64,000 bases of DNA from Tangfeifania diversioriginum (GTDB taxonomy: Bacteria; Bacteroidota; Bacteroidia; Bacteroidales; Prolixibacteraceae). The DNA is taken from contig CAMCBW010000019.1 in the NCBI GenBank assembly GCA_945873105.1, positions 28,174-92,173 of the forward strand, in the 5' to 3' direction. A program made the position numbers and the translations under genes. Shown one piece after another: positions 45,669 through 53,153 of the stretch (the stretch's first letter is position 1; each line of letters begins with the position of its first letter). The notes beneath the pieces are model-generated. The model was given only the letters and a program-made list of their open reading frames with translations, was not told where the DNA came from and searched no databases.

Positions 45669-46541
45669 TTAGAATTGTTCATATTCGGGCATCGCACCAT
45701 CTTTTGTACAAACAAAAGCTGATATTTCGATGGCTTTGCGGTGCAACTTTTTCAGAGATTCGCCATTTGCAAATCCAATTATCATAACGGCAGTAAAAGA
45801 ATCTCCGGCACCGACGGTGTCTTTCACCGCGACCTTCGGTGTTGGTTCATAACTTGATTCGTGCGGTGTAATCAACCAACTACCTTTTTCCCCTTTGGTA
45901 TATGCAACCAATCTTAAGTTGTATCTGCTAATCAGCTCCAGTATTTGGTCTTCTTCTCTTTCAGCAACCAATTCCAACAAATCAACTACTACAGGAAGTT
46001 CGTCCTCATTCAATTTCAATACATTACATAATTGCATTGATTTCTCAATAATTTTCTTGCTGTAAAAATGCTGGCGGAGATTAATGTCACATACAATCAA
46101 TGTATCCGGATTACATGATTTCAGTATTTTTTCAATGGTTTCCTGTGACTCCTTGTTTCGTTGCGCCAAGCTTCCAAAACAGACAACGTTGGCTTGCGAA
46201 ATTTTTTGTTCCAATTTGTCAGTGAAAGAGATAAAGTCCCACGCCACATTCTCATGAATGGTATAGGATGGAACTCCCCGGGCATTGAGCGCCACATCTA
46301 CCGTTCCGGTCGGGTGCCCGTTTATTTGGATTAGTTCTGAAGAAACATCCTTTACTTTCAACACTTCTAGTATCTCTTTCCCATAATCGTCATCCCCAAT
46401 AGCACTCAAAGCAAAAGCTTTTGCACCTTGTTTTTGAGCATGGTACACAAAATTGCATGGCGCTCCACCCAATTTTTTACCTTCAGGCAATAGATCCCAA
46501 AGTAATTCACCAATGCCAATAATATTTTGCATTTTATCCAT
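45669..46541 (-). CDS. PfkB-family carbohydrate kinase (fructokinase-like)
   Basis: 290 aa. GIGELLWDLLPEGKKLGGAP at the N-terminus binds the sugar; the anion hole and catalytic Asp are in AVKDTVGAGDSFTAVMIIG. SYTIHENVAWDFI and TLIVCDINLRQHF are typical of the fructokinase subgroup. Phosphorylates a keto sugar, or a keto-deoxy acid, after the dehydrogenase/reductase steps. 9 bp gap from the dehydrogenase gene, so tightly co-expressed. Confidence 0.92.
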   Translation of the reverse strand: MDKMQNIIGIGELLWDLLPEGKKLGGAPCNFVYHAQKQGAKAFALSAIGDDDYGKEILEVLKVKDVSSELIQINGHPTGTVDVALNARGVPSYTIHENVAWDFISFTDKLEQKISQANVVCFGSLAQRNKESQETIEKILKSCNPDTLIVCDINLRQHFYSKKIIEKSMQLCNVLKLNEDELPVVVDLLELVAEREEDQILELISRYNLRLVAYTKGEKGSWLITPHESSYEPTPKVAVKDTVGAGDSFTAVMIIGFANGESLKKLHRKAIEISAFVCTKDGAMPEYEQF

Positions 46542-46550
46542 TTCTGAGGA

Positions 46551-47579
46551 TTAAAGGTCAACCATTACTTTCATCACCTTGTCACCACTTTCTCCGATAA
46601 AGTTATAGGCATCAAGGTATTGCTCAAACGGAAAGTGTTTCGAAACGAGCGGATCGAGAATGATTTTGCCTTCAGAAATCAATTTCGCCGCTTCCTGGTA
46701 ATCTTCGTGACGGTACATCATCGAACCATAGAGATTCAACTCATGCTCCCCAACGAAATACATGTTCACTGTTGGGTTCTTGGCATAGACGCCAAGAATA
46801 ATCACTTCACCACCTTTCTCCACATTGGCAATCAAGGCATCTAGCGAAGCCTGAACACCTGCAGCTTCAAACCCAACCTGATAACCTTCCTTGCCAAATG
46901 CAGCCTGAACGCCTTCCGCAAATGGAGTTTTCAGGATGTTCAGGGTATCTTCGATCCCACATTCGCGTGCTTTATTGAGTTTGAAATCGCTTACATCGGT
47001 GATCAGTACTTTTTTGGCGCCGCGGGCTTTGGCAAACTGAGCCACCAGATTTCCGATGGTTCCAGCGCCGGATACCACTACATTTTTGCCTTCCAGACCT
47101 CTGGTGCGACTCGTGGAATGTGCACCCACTGCGGCAGGCTCAATCATGGCACCATGCTCGTAACTCATCGAATCGGGGAACACTACCAGGCGGTCTTCGG
47201 GAACCACGAAATATTCCTGCGCCACACCGGGAGCCTGGAAACCCTGTACTTTCAACTCCTGACAGGCATTGTATTGTCCTCGAAGGCAGGGACCACATTT
47301 CCCACAGACCAATTGCGGGCGGGCAGTGGCACGTTGACCGACTTTGGCCGATTTTACTGCCTCCCCAACCGCTGCGATGGTGGCCGAATATTCGTGTCCT
47401 TGAACCACAGGATATGGTGTTGCGGGATGTTCTCCATGAAAGACATGGATGTCGCTACCACACACTCCGATCCTTTGAATCTTTAACAATATTTCTTTTG
47501 GTCCAAGTTTCGCAGGAATTGGAACATCGTGGAACTTAATTATTCCAGGGGAAGTCATTATTGCTTGTCTCATGGTCAC
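46551..47579 (-). CDS. zinc-dependent alcohol/polyol dehydrogenase
   Basis: 342 aa medium-chain dehydrogenase with catalytic zinc ligands in GVCGSDIHVFHG, GHEYSA and IEPAAVGAHS, and all four structural-zinc cysteines in LVCGKCGPCLRGQYNAC. Rossmann site VVSGAGTIGNLVAQFAKARG with Asp in VLITDVSD favouring NAD. Sorbitol/L-threonine/fuconate-dehydrogenase-like. Second gene of the RbsD-SusD operon. Contrast with the 20983 enzyme, which lacks the structural cysteines. Confidence 0.93.
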   Translation of the reverse strand: MTMRQAIMTSPGIIKFHDVPIPAKLGPKEILLKIQRIGVCGSDIHVFHGEHPATPYPVVQGHEYSATIAAVGEAVKSAKVGQRATARPQLVCGKCGPCLRGQYNACQELKVQGFQAPGVAQEYFVVPEDRLVVFPDSMSYEHGAMIEPAAVGAHSTSRTRGLEGKNVVVSGAGTIGNLVAQFAKARGAKKVLITDVSDFKLNKARECGIEDTLNILKTPFAEGVQAAFGKEGYQVGFEAAGVQASLDALIANVEKGGEVIILGVYAKNPTVNMYFVGEHELNLYGSMMYRHEDYQEAAKLISEGKIILDPLVSKHFPFEQYLDAYNFIGESGDKVMKVMVDL

Positions 47580-47681
47580 AACATTTTGTCAAAAATCACT
47601 TTTCTATAAGAATCCAGTTAGAAAAATCATAAAAATGAGCTATATCTATATCAACTTAACTTATCAGAATCGAAGTAATAT

Positions 47682-48098
47682 TTACTTTTCACGATACCAT
47701 CTGTCGCCCGATCCCGAAACCAGAATTACGTTTCCATAAGCTGTAAAATCACCTGTTCGGATAATTGCTTTGACAGTTTTGGCCAAATGTTTCAAATCAG
47801 CATGATCAATGGTCTCAACCGGAATGTTCGCTCCAAATGACTGAGATATTGCAGCAAATAAAGTAGGACTGGTTTCTTTGGTCTGATTGGCCATAATCAT
47901 TCTCTCAACAGAAAAGAATTTCTTCAGTTCCGCCAAAACAATCACCACCATCGGATTATTTATGCTCAAAGAAATATCGATGACCTCAACCTCTTTGGGA
48001 ATTGGAAATCCAGCATCAACTATCATCAACAGATCCTGATGACCTTGCTCTGAGAGTATTTTCGCTAAGCCTCTGTTTATTAAACCGACTTCCTTCAC
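47682..48098 (-). CDS. RbsD-type pyranase/mutarotase
   Basis: 138 aa from GTG 48098, the start that matches the family N-terminus (VKEVGLINRGLAKILSEQGH). GTG 48137 would add 13 hydrophobic/basic residues not seen in RbsD. The signature GHQDLLMIVDAGFPIP is the ribose-pyranase form. First gene of the long minus-strand operon that ends at SusD and divergent from the ROK regulator. A TACTTTTG -7 box is at the complement of 48154-48161. Confidence 0.88.
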   Translation of the reverse strand: MKEVGLINRGLAKILSEQGHQDLLMIVDAGFPIPKEVEVIDISLSINNPMVVIVLAELKKFFSVERMIMANQTKETSPTLFAAISQSFGANIPVETIDHADLKHLAKTVKAIIRTGDFTAYGNVILVSGSGDRWYREK

Positions 48099-48137
48099 TT
48101 TGTAAAATTTAAATTTCTGGAATATTAATAAAAACAC

Positions 48138-48369
48138 TTATTAATATGTTATTCAAAAGTAAAGCAAATATTTGAATTAAACAACTTTTAAATATCATAT
48201 TATTAAGTATTTTCTAAATATAAAATTGAAATAATTATTATGTATTTATATATAAGTGTGTTAACTATGCACGGCGAATTAAAAATATTTCCATTTAAAT
48301 TAAAGTCAATCCTTAATATTATTAATAATATCTTAATATCTTTGGTCTTTAATTTGTTTCTTATCAATT
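48138..48369. promoter_or_regulatory. divergent control region RbsD operon / ROK regulator
   Basis: Very AT-rich. Toward the ROK gene: -7 box TATCTTTG at 48337-48344, with the perfect 16-bp palindrome ATATTATTAATAATAT at 48316-48331 just upstream, where a repressor would block polymerase. Toward RbsD: TACTTTTG as complement of 48154-48161, with the palindrome CAAATATTTG at 48165-48174 upstream of it. I propose these as operators of the ROK protein. Confidence 0.5.
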
Positions 48370-49587
48370 ATGGTAAAGACTTATCAAAAGATGGATGCAG
48401 GTCGCATGAACCTGATCAACAAGAGAGCGATATTAAAACTGATTAAGGAAAGATCAGAAATTAGCCGTTCAGCTATCGCCAAAGTAACTGGAATGACTCC
48501 TCCCACAGTGACAAGAATTGTAGACGAACTCGTACAAAACGACAATTTGGTTGAATATGTGGGTGTTGGAGATTCGAGTGGAGGCAGGCCTTCTGTTGTT
48601 GTAAGACTAAAAAATGAAAACAACTATATAATTGGTATTGACCTGGGGGCAACCTATATCAGGGGGTGCATGGTTGATTTAAATGCCAGCTTTATATCAG
48701 ATGTTCAGATACCTACTGAGATAGAAAAAGGATTTAGTAGTATCATTGAGAAAGTAATACAGCTAATCAACCGACTTATCTCAAGAAAAGGTACTGAAGC
48801 CAAAATTTGGGGAATCGGCATCGGTGTTGCAGGATTGGTAAACAGTGACACAGGAATAATTGAAACTTCACCCGACTTTGGTTGGACCAATATTAATCTG
48901 CGTAAAGAACTTGAAAATAAGATTGCCCTTCCTTTTTTTTATGATAATTCAACCCGTTTGATGGCTTTGGGTGAATTGTATTTCAACAATAAAACTAAAA
49001 TTTCCGACTTTGCCGTAATTAATGTTGGATACGGTATAGCAGCAGGTATCGTAATAGATGGTAAAGTAGTGAAAGGCCATGCGGGTTTTGCAGGTGAGTT
49101 CGGTCATATTTCTGTTGACACTTGCAGTGATGTTATATGCAAATGCGGCATGAAGGGATGTTTGGAGGCCTTGGCCTCCGGCCATAGAATTGCCTCACTT
49201 GCAAAAAACAGTATAACAAACAAAAATGCTTCGATATTGAGACGTTTTTGTGAGAATATTCAAGACAATATTACAGCGGAAATTGTTGCTAATGCGGCTA
49301 AAGAAGGAGATCTGGTGTCCATACAGATTTATGATGAAATTGCAGAATATCTTTGCAGAGGAATGGGAACCCTTGTCAACCTTCTCAGTTCAGAGGTTAT
49401 TTTTATTGGGGGAGGAGTAGCATTAAATGGCGATTTTTTCTTTGATCTGGTCAACAGTAAAAAGTCAAAATATTTACTTACACCAAACTTGAAACTGCAA
49501 ATACTTCCTGCAACATTCGGAGAACAGGCCACATCGATTGGTGCAGTTTCTTTGGTCATGGAAAAAGTAATGAATCTTGAGCTGTAG
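48370..49587 (+). CDS. ROK-family transcriptional regulator (NagC/XylR type)
   Basis: 405 aa. N-terminal winged helix (about 12-70: KRAILKLIKERSEISRSAIA, TPPTVTRIVDELVQ) and a ROK sugar-kinase-like domain with phosphate motif GIDLGATYIRG, the glycine-rich GFAGEFGHISVD and the zinc-binding CKCGMKGCLEALASG. Probably a repressor of the divergent operon, relieved by a free sugar. Use of a ROK regulator for a SusCD locus is uncommon compared with hybrid two-component, sigma/FecR or SusR types. Confidence 0.93.
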   Translation: MVKTYQKMDAGRMNLINKRAILKLIKERSEISRSAIAKVTGMTPPTVTRIVDELVQNDNLVEYVGVGDSSGGRPSVVVRLKNENNYIIGIDLGATYIRGCMVDLNASFISDVQIPTEIEKGFSSIIEKVIQLINRLISRKGTEAKIWGIGIGVAGLVNSDTGIIETSPDFGWTNINLRKELENKIALPFFYDNSTRLMALGELYFNNKTKISDFAVINVGYGIAAGIVIDGKVVKGHAGFAGEFGHISVDTCSDVICKCGMKGCLEALASGHRIASLAKNSITNKNASILRRFCENIQDNITAEIVANAAKEGDLVSIQIYDEIAEYLCRGMGTLVNLLSSEVIFIGGGVALNGDFFFDLVNSKKSKYLLTPNLKLQILPATFGEQATSIGAVSLVMEKVMNLEL

Positions 49588-49622
49588 GATGTTCTAGCAA
49601 AAGTTCTCAGAATTAACCAGCT

Positions 49623-50954
49623 ATGAAAATTTTATTTATTCTTATTCCCATTTTTATTTTTCAAGCAACCACATTTGCTAAAAATCCAATAATCCCCAAC
49701 AAGGGTGCCAATGATCCGCACATCCGTATTTTTAATGGGAAAGCGTATTTGTCCGCCTCTCATGATAAATCAATCGACAGCAAAGGGTTCTCGATGGACA
49801 ATTGGTGGATGTGGTCGTCTGAAAATCTGGTCGACTGGAAACTTGAATCTATTTTAAAACCCGAAGATACGTACATTGGCAAACCGTTTTCGAGTTGTTG
49901 GGCAACTGATATTGCGACACGTAACGGCAAATATTATTGGTATTATTCTGAAGGCAACCAACAAACGGGAGTGGTGGTTGGCGATTCACCTGCAGGTCCA
50001 TGGAAAGATCCACTGGGGAAACCACTGCTATCTTCAGAAATGACTCCGACCCACGAATACGACATGGGAATAATTCAGGATTCAGCGGGCGATTATTACA
50101 TTGTATTTGGTGTTTGGGACTATTATGTCGCTAAACTTAATAAAGATATGATTTCTCTGGCCGAAAAACCTCGCAAAATTGAAATCAAAAATCCAAGGGG
50201 TCCTTACAATCCTGATGGAAAAAATCTTGAAAAACCGACAGACGACAAACCATTTATCCATTCATACAATGGGAAATACTATTTGTCCTGGGGTTGTTTT
50301 TATGCCATGGCGGACAATGTTTATGGTCCGTATAATTACACTGGATCAATAATTGATGCCAGCAGTTTCGCTCCTGGTTACGAAAAACCAACCTGGCCAA
50401 ATGGATTCTTACAAGGACGTCATGGCTCTTTTTTCGAATTTCATAATCAATGGTATTTTGCTTATTGCGATATAAGCCAAACCGGGAATCGCTATTTTCG
50501 TGATACCTTTATCAGTTATGTTCATTACAAAGAGAACGGAGAAATAGCGCTGATTCGTGTGGACGGAATTGGCGTGGGTGAATACGATTCCAACCAAGGG
50601 AAGATTGAGGCAGAAGACTATTTTAAAGCATCAGGAATAACCAAGAAAATGAATCCCGATGGCGGTTTCAGCGTGGCAGAAATAAACGAAGGAGATTTCT
50701 TGGTTTTCCCTAACATCAAAGGATTGGAAAAGAAATCGAAGATTGAACTTAAGACTACCAAGGTTAAAAATGTGACAATTCAAATGCGCAACGGTTCACC
50801 ATATGGTAAGCTTATTGCCTCCTTCATACTGAATAATGGTAATGATTTTTACCAATTTAGGTTGCCTTCTCTTTCCGGTGTAAGCGATTTGTGCTTTGTT
50901 TTTAAAGGTAAAGGAAGCGATCTGCTTAAATTTGACAGTTTTTCGTTCCGGTGA
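49623..50954 (+). CDS. secreted glycoside hydrolase family 43-like protein with C-terminal CBM-like domain
   Basis: 443 aa. Sec signal (MKILFILIPIFIFQATTFA), five-bladed GH43-type propeller with the general-base Asp in NKGANDPHIRIFNGKAYLSA, DMGIIQDSAGDYYIVFG, KPFIHSYNGKYYLSWG and RHGSFFEFHNQWYFAY. From about residue 320 KIEAEDYFKASGITKK starts a CBM6-like beta-sandwich. Family activities are arabinosidase, xylosidase and galactosidase. 35 bp after the ROK gene and probably co-transcribed with it. Confidence 0.88.
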   Translation: MKILFILIPIFIFQATTFAKNPIIPNKGANDPHIRIFNGKAYLSASHDKSIDSKGFSMDNWWMWSSENLVDWKLESILKPEDTYIGKPFSSCWATDIATRNGKYYWYYSEGNQQTGVVVGDSPAGPWKDPLGKPLLSSEMTPTHEYDMGIIQDSAGDYYIVFGVWDYYVAKLNKDMISLAEKPRKIEIKNPRGPYNPDGKNLEKPTDDKPFIHSYNGKYYLSWGCFYAMADNVYGPYNYTGSIIDASSFAPGYEKPTWPNGFLQGRHGSFFEFHNQWYFAYCDISQTGNRYFRDTFISYVHYKENGEIALIRVDGIGVGEYDSNQGKIEAEDYFKASGITKKMNPDGGFSVAEINEGDFLVFPNIKGLEKKSKIELKTTKVKNVTIQMRNGSPYGKLIASFILNNGNDFYQFRLPSLSGVSDLCFVFKGKGSDLLKFDSFSFR

Positions 50955-51022
50955 TATTTATTGACATGATAAAAATAATTATGAGTTTCCTATAAGTGAA
51001 AATTTCCACCTCAAAACAACAC

Positions 51023-51193
51023 GCCAGGAAACCCGCCAGGATTTCCAACAACCATTATCAACCAGTGGAATCCTAAAATGGGCTAGACCTCCCACGCATA
51101 ATCAGGGGGTCGAAGGAGTTTTCCCTCCTGGACCCAGACTCATAATCACACACTTACGAGGTTGACATGCAGGTGTTTTTTGTTTTATGCCAG
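51023..51193 (+). repeat. ~170-bp tRNA-like/terminator repeat, right copy
   Basis: Partner of 27010-27183, same orientation. Carries CATAATCAGGGGGTCG, then AGGAG...CTCCT as a T-arm-like stem and GGACCC as an acceptor-like end, then a second CTCATAATCA and a decayed hairpin before GGTGTTTTTTGTTTT. It fills most of the 409-bp gap 50955-51363 between GH43 and the ATPase; the rest is the ATPase promoter. Confidence 0.75.
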
Positions 51194-51298
51194 GAAGAAA
51201 CCAGAATTTTAAGTAATGATAATCGCCAATATTTTTTGGGCTTTACTTTGATCCCAAAAGGTGAAAAAAATTCACCCATCATTTTCTGGATCCTGAGA

Positions 51299-51329
51299 TT
51301 TGAAACTGCTAATCATTGTTGTATATTTG
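51299..51329 (+). promoter_or_regulatory. consensus Bacteroidota promoter of the ATPase gene
   Basis: TTTG at 51299-51302, 19 bp, TATATTTG at 51322-51329: a perfect match to the -33/-7 consensus. Expected start near 51336, 28 bp before ATG 51364. An AAACAC/GTGTTT hairpin follows at about 51344-51359 and could modulate translation. Confidence 0.75.
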
Positions 51330-51363
51330 CACATAATATACATAAACACTATTGTGTTTTGTC

Positions 51364-52740
51364 ATGAAAAGAGAAATAATACAATATTTAAGAGCGTGGA
51401 AAACTCGGAGTGAGAGGAATCCATTGATAGTAAGGGGAGCCAGACAGGTTGGAAAGACTTACCTGATTGAGGAGTTTGCCAAAACCGAATTCAAGAATTG
51501 CCTGAGCATAAACCTGGAGGAAAAGCCAGAACTCAAAAAGTTGTTTTTCGACAATGATGTAAAACGTATCCTGACCGAACTTTCAATTTTAATGAATGAA
51601 GATATAAGCTTCGGGGAGACCCTGCTTTTTATCGATGAAATACAGTCCTGCCCTGAAGCACTTCAATCACTTAGATATTTTAAAGAAAAAACTCCGCAGC
51701 TTCATGTAATTTGTGCAGGATCATTGCTTGACCATACTTTAAATGAAATGAAATTGCCAATGCCGGTAGGACGTGTTGAATTCATGCATTTGTATCCTAT
51801 GAATTTTAACGAGTTCCTGGTGGCAATAAACCAGGAAAGACTGGTTAAATATATCCGGGAGTATGATTTTTCGAATCCGTTTAGCGAAGTCATTCACAAT
51901 CAGATAGCACAACATCTAAGGTTCTATTTTTTTATCGGAGGTATGCCGGCAGTGGTGAAGAATTTTGCTGAAAACACCCGGCTTTCTGACATACAGCGTA
52001 TTCAGAACAATATTATGACATCCATCCAATACGATTTCGCAAAATATGGAACACGCAAACAACAGGATTACCTGCAATTGGTCTTAAGGTATTGTGGTCG
52101 TTACCCAGGCAGAAAAATTAAATTCAGTAACATAGACAGGGAAATCAGATCAACTTATCTGAAGGAGTCAATTGAAAAACTGGCATTAAGCAGGATTATC
52201 CATAAAATAAAACACACCAATGCCTCCAAGGTACCGCTCACAGAATATGTGAAGGAAGAGGTCTTCAAAACCGTTTTCATGGATATTGGTTTTGTGAACC
52301 AGTTGAATCAAATTGAACTTACGGGGTTGAATAATCTGGTAACTGCAAATGAGGGAATTCTTGCTGAGCAATTTATAGCCCAAGAGTTGTTGAACATTCA
52401 ACCTGAATACATGAGTCCTGAGTTGTTTTACTGGTCAAGGGAAGAAAAAAGTTCAAATGCGGAGATTGATTTCATTTTCCAGCATAAAAATAAGATTTAT
52501 CCCATTGAGGTCAAAGCAGGTAAAACCGGAACTTTAAAATCCATGCAATTGTATTTGCACGAAAAAAAGCTAAAGGAAGGTATCCGGTTCAACATGGATC
52601 TTCCCAGCAAAGGATCATTTCATGTTCGATTGAATGTACCTGGAAATACCGCTGAACTATCCTGGACACTCCTGTCTTTGCCTTTGTACATGGTATCTGA
52701 ACTCAGAAGATTGATTGATTTGGGCGTTTTAAGGTTTTAA
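51364..52740 (+). CDS. AAA ATPase with DUF4143 domain
   Basis: 458 aa from ATG 51364. Walker A in LIVRGARQVGKTYLIEEFAK, Walker B in TLLFIDEIQSCPEALQSLRY, then a sensor region (VICAGSLLDHTLNE). The C-terminal DUF4143 part holds a nuclease-like EIDFIFQHKNKIYPIEVKAG pattern. These proteins are scattered, strain-variable accessory genes in Bacteroidota whose role is unclear (defence, toxin or transposition-like behaviour have all been proposed). Strong own promoter; codon use and AT content match the island rather than the GC-rich TrhO gene to its right. Confidence 0.92.
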   Translation: MKREIIQYLRAWKTRSERNPLIVRGARQVGKTYLIEEFAKTEFKNCLSINLEEKPELKKLFFDNDVKRILTELSILMNEDISFGETLLFIDEIQSCPEALQSLRYFKEKTPQLHVICAGSLLDHTLNEMKLPMPVGRVEFMHLYPMNFNEFLVAINQERLVKYIREYDFSNPFSEVIHNQIAQHLRFYFFIGGMPAVVKNFAENTRLSDIQRIQNNIMTSIQYDFAKYGTRKQQDYLQLVLRYCGRYPGRKIKFSNIDREIRSTYLKESIEKLALSRIIHKIKHTNASKVPLTEYVKEEVFKTVFMDIGFVNQLNQIELTGLNNLVTANEGILAEQFIAQELLNIQPEYMSPELFYWSREEKSSNAEIDFIFQHKNKIYPIEVKAGKTGTLKSMQLYLHEKKLKEGIRFNMDLPSKGSFHVRLNVPGNTAELSWTLLSLPLYMVSELRRLIDLGVLRF

Positions 52741-52825
52741 TTGTTCTGTATTTAGTTTGTTTATTTTTCAAATCCGGATTATATACCCTATTCAGGGATT
52801 TTATTCCTTTTATATTTGTTTTTTG

Positions 52826-52915
52826 GGGAATACGCTTCATGAAGTGAGGGTGGCTAAAGCCTGTCAACTACTGTCCGAAACAGGCATGAATGTCCTTCAA
52901 ATATGTTTTGCCTCC
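52826..52915 (+). pseudogene. AraC-family regulator remnant
   Basis: Reads LHEVRVAKACQLLSETGMNV then LQICFAS, the middle of an AraC helix-turn-helix (compare MRVGFACKLLIENHLSITQI in the 8160 regulator). The expected GFNNISNFNR continuation is replaced by tandem repeat DNA. No cupin or first helix-turn-helix precedes it. A decayed fragment. Confidence 0.75.
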
Positions 52916-52925
52916 CTCCCGCATT

Positions 52926-53072
52926 TGTACACCAAGCCTTGGTGGAGGTCAAGTAACCCTTAGGGATTGTACACTAAGCCTTAGGGAGTGTCAAGTAACC
53001 CTTAGAGATTGTACACCAAGCCTTAGGGAGTGTCAAGTAACCTTTAGTGGTTGTACACCAAGCCTTAAGGAA
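52926..53072 (+). repeat. 42-bp tandem repeat (minisatellite), about 3.5 units
   Basis: Units start at 52926, 52968, 53010 and 53052. Each is made of two related 21-bp halves (TGTACACCAAGCCTTAGGGA and TGTCAAGTAACCCTTAGGGA types). Because 21 bp is 7 codons, the frame stays open and encodes heptads such as CTPSLRE / CQVTLRD. It is attached to the AraC remnant in the 413-bp gene-free stretch 52741-53153. Confidence 0.9.
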
Positions 53073-53153
53073 ATATTATTCATATTTAATCTAAATTATA
53101 ACCGTAATCTGGAGATAATTTGATATCATTGCCGCCTCGTTATAAGAAGAACC

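Noticed and set aside
52926..53072. Tandem array as a CRISPR
   Set aside because: The 42-bp units are contiguous variants of each other with no unique spacers and no cas genes nearby.
52890..53123. 77-residue cysteine-heptad open frame as a real gene
   Set aside because: It is mostly translated minisatellite, with a 21-bp periodicity that keeps every frame open, and begins inside an AraC remnant.
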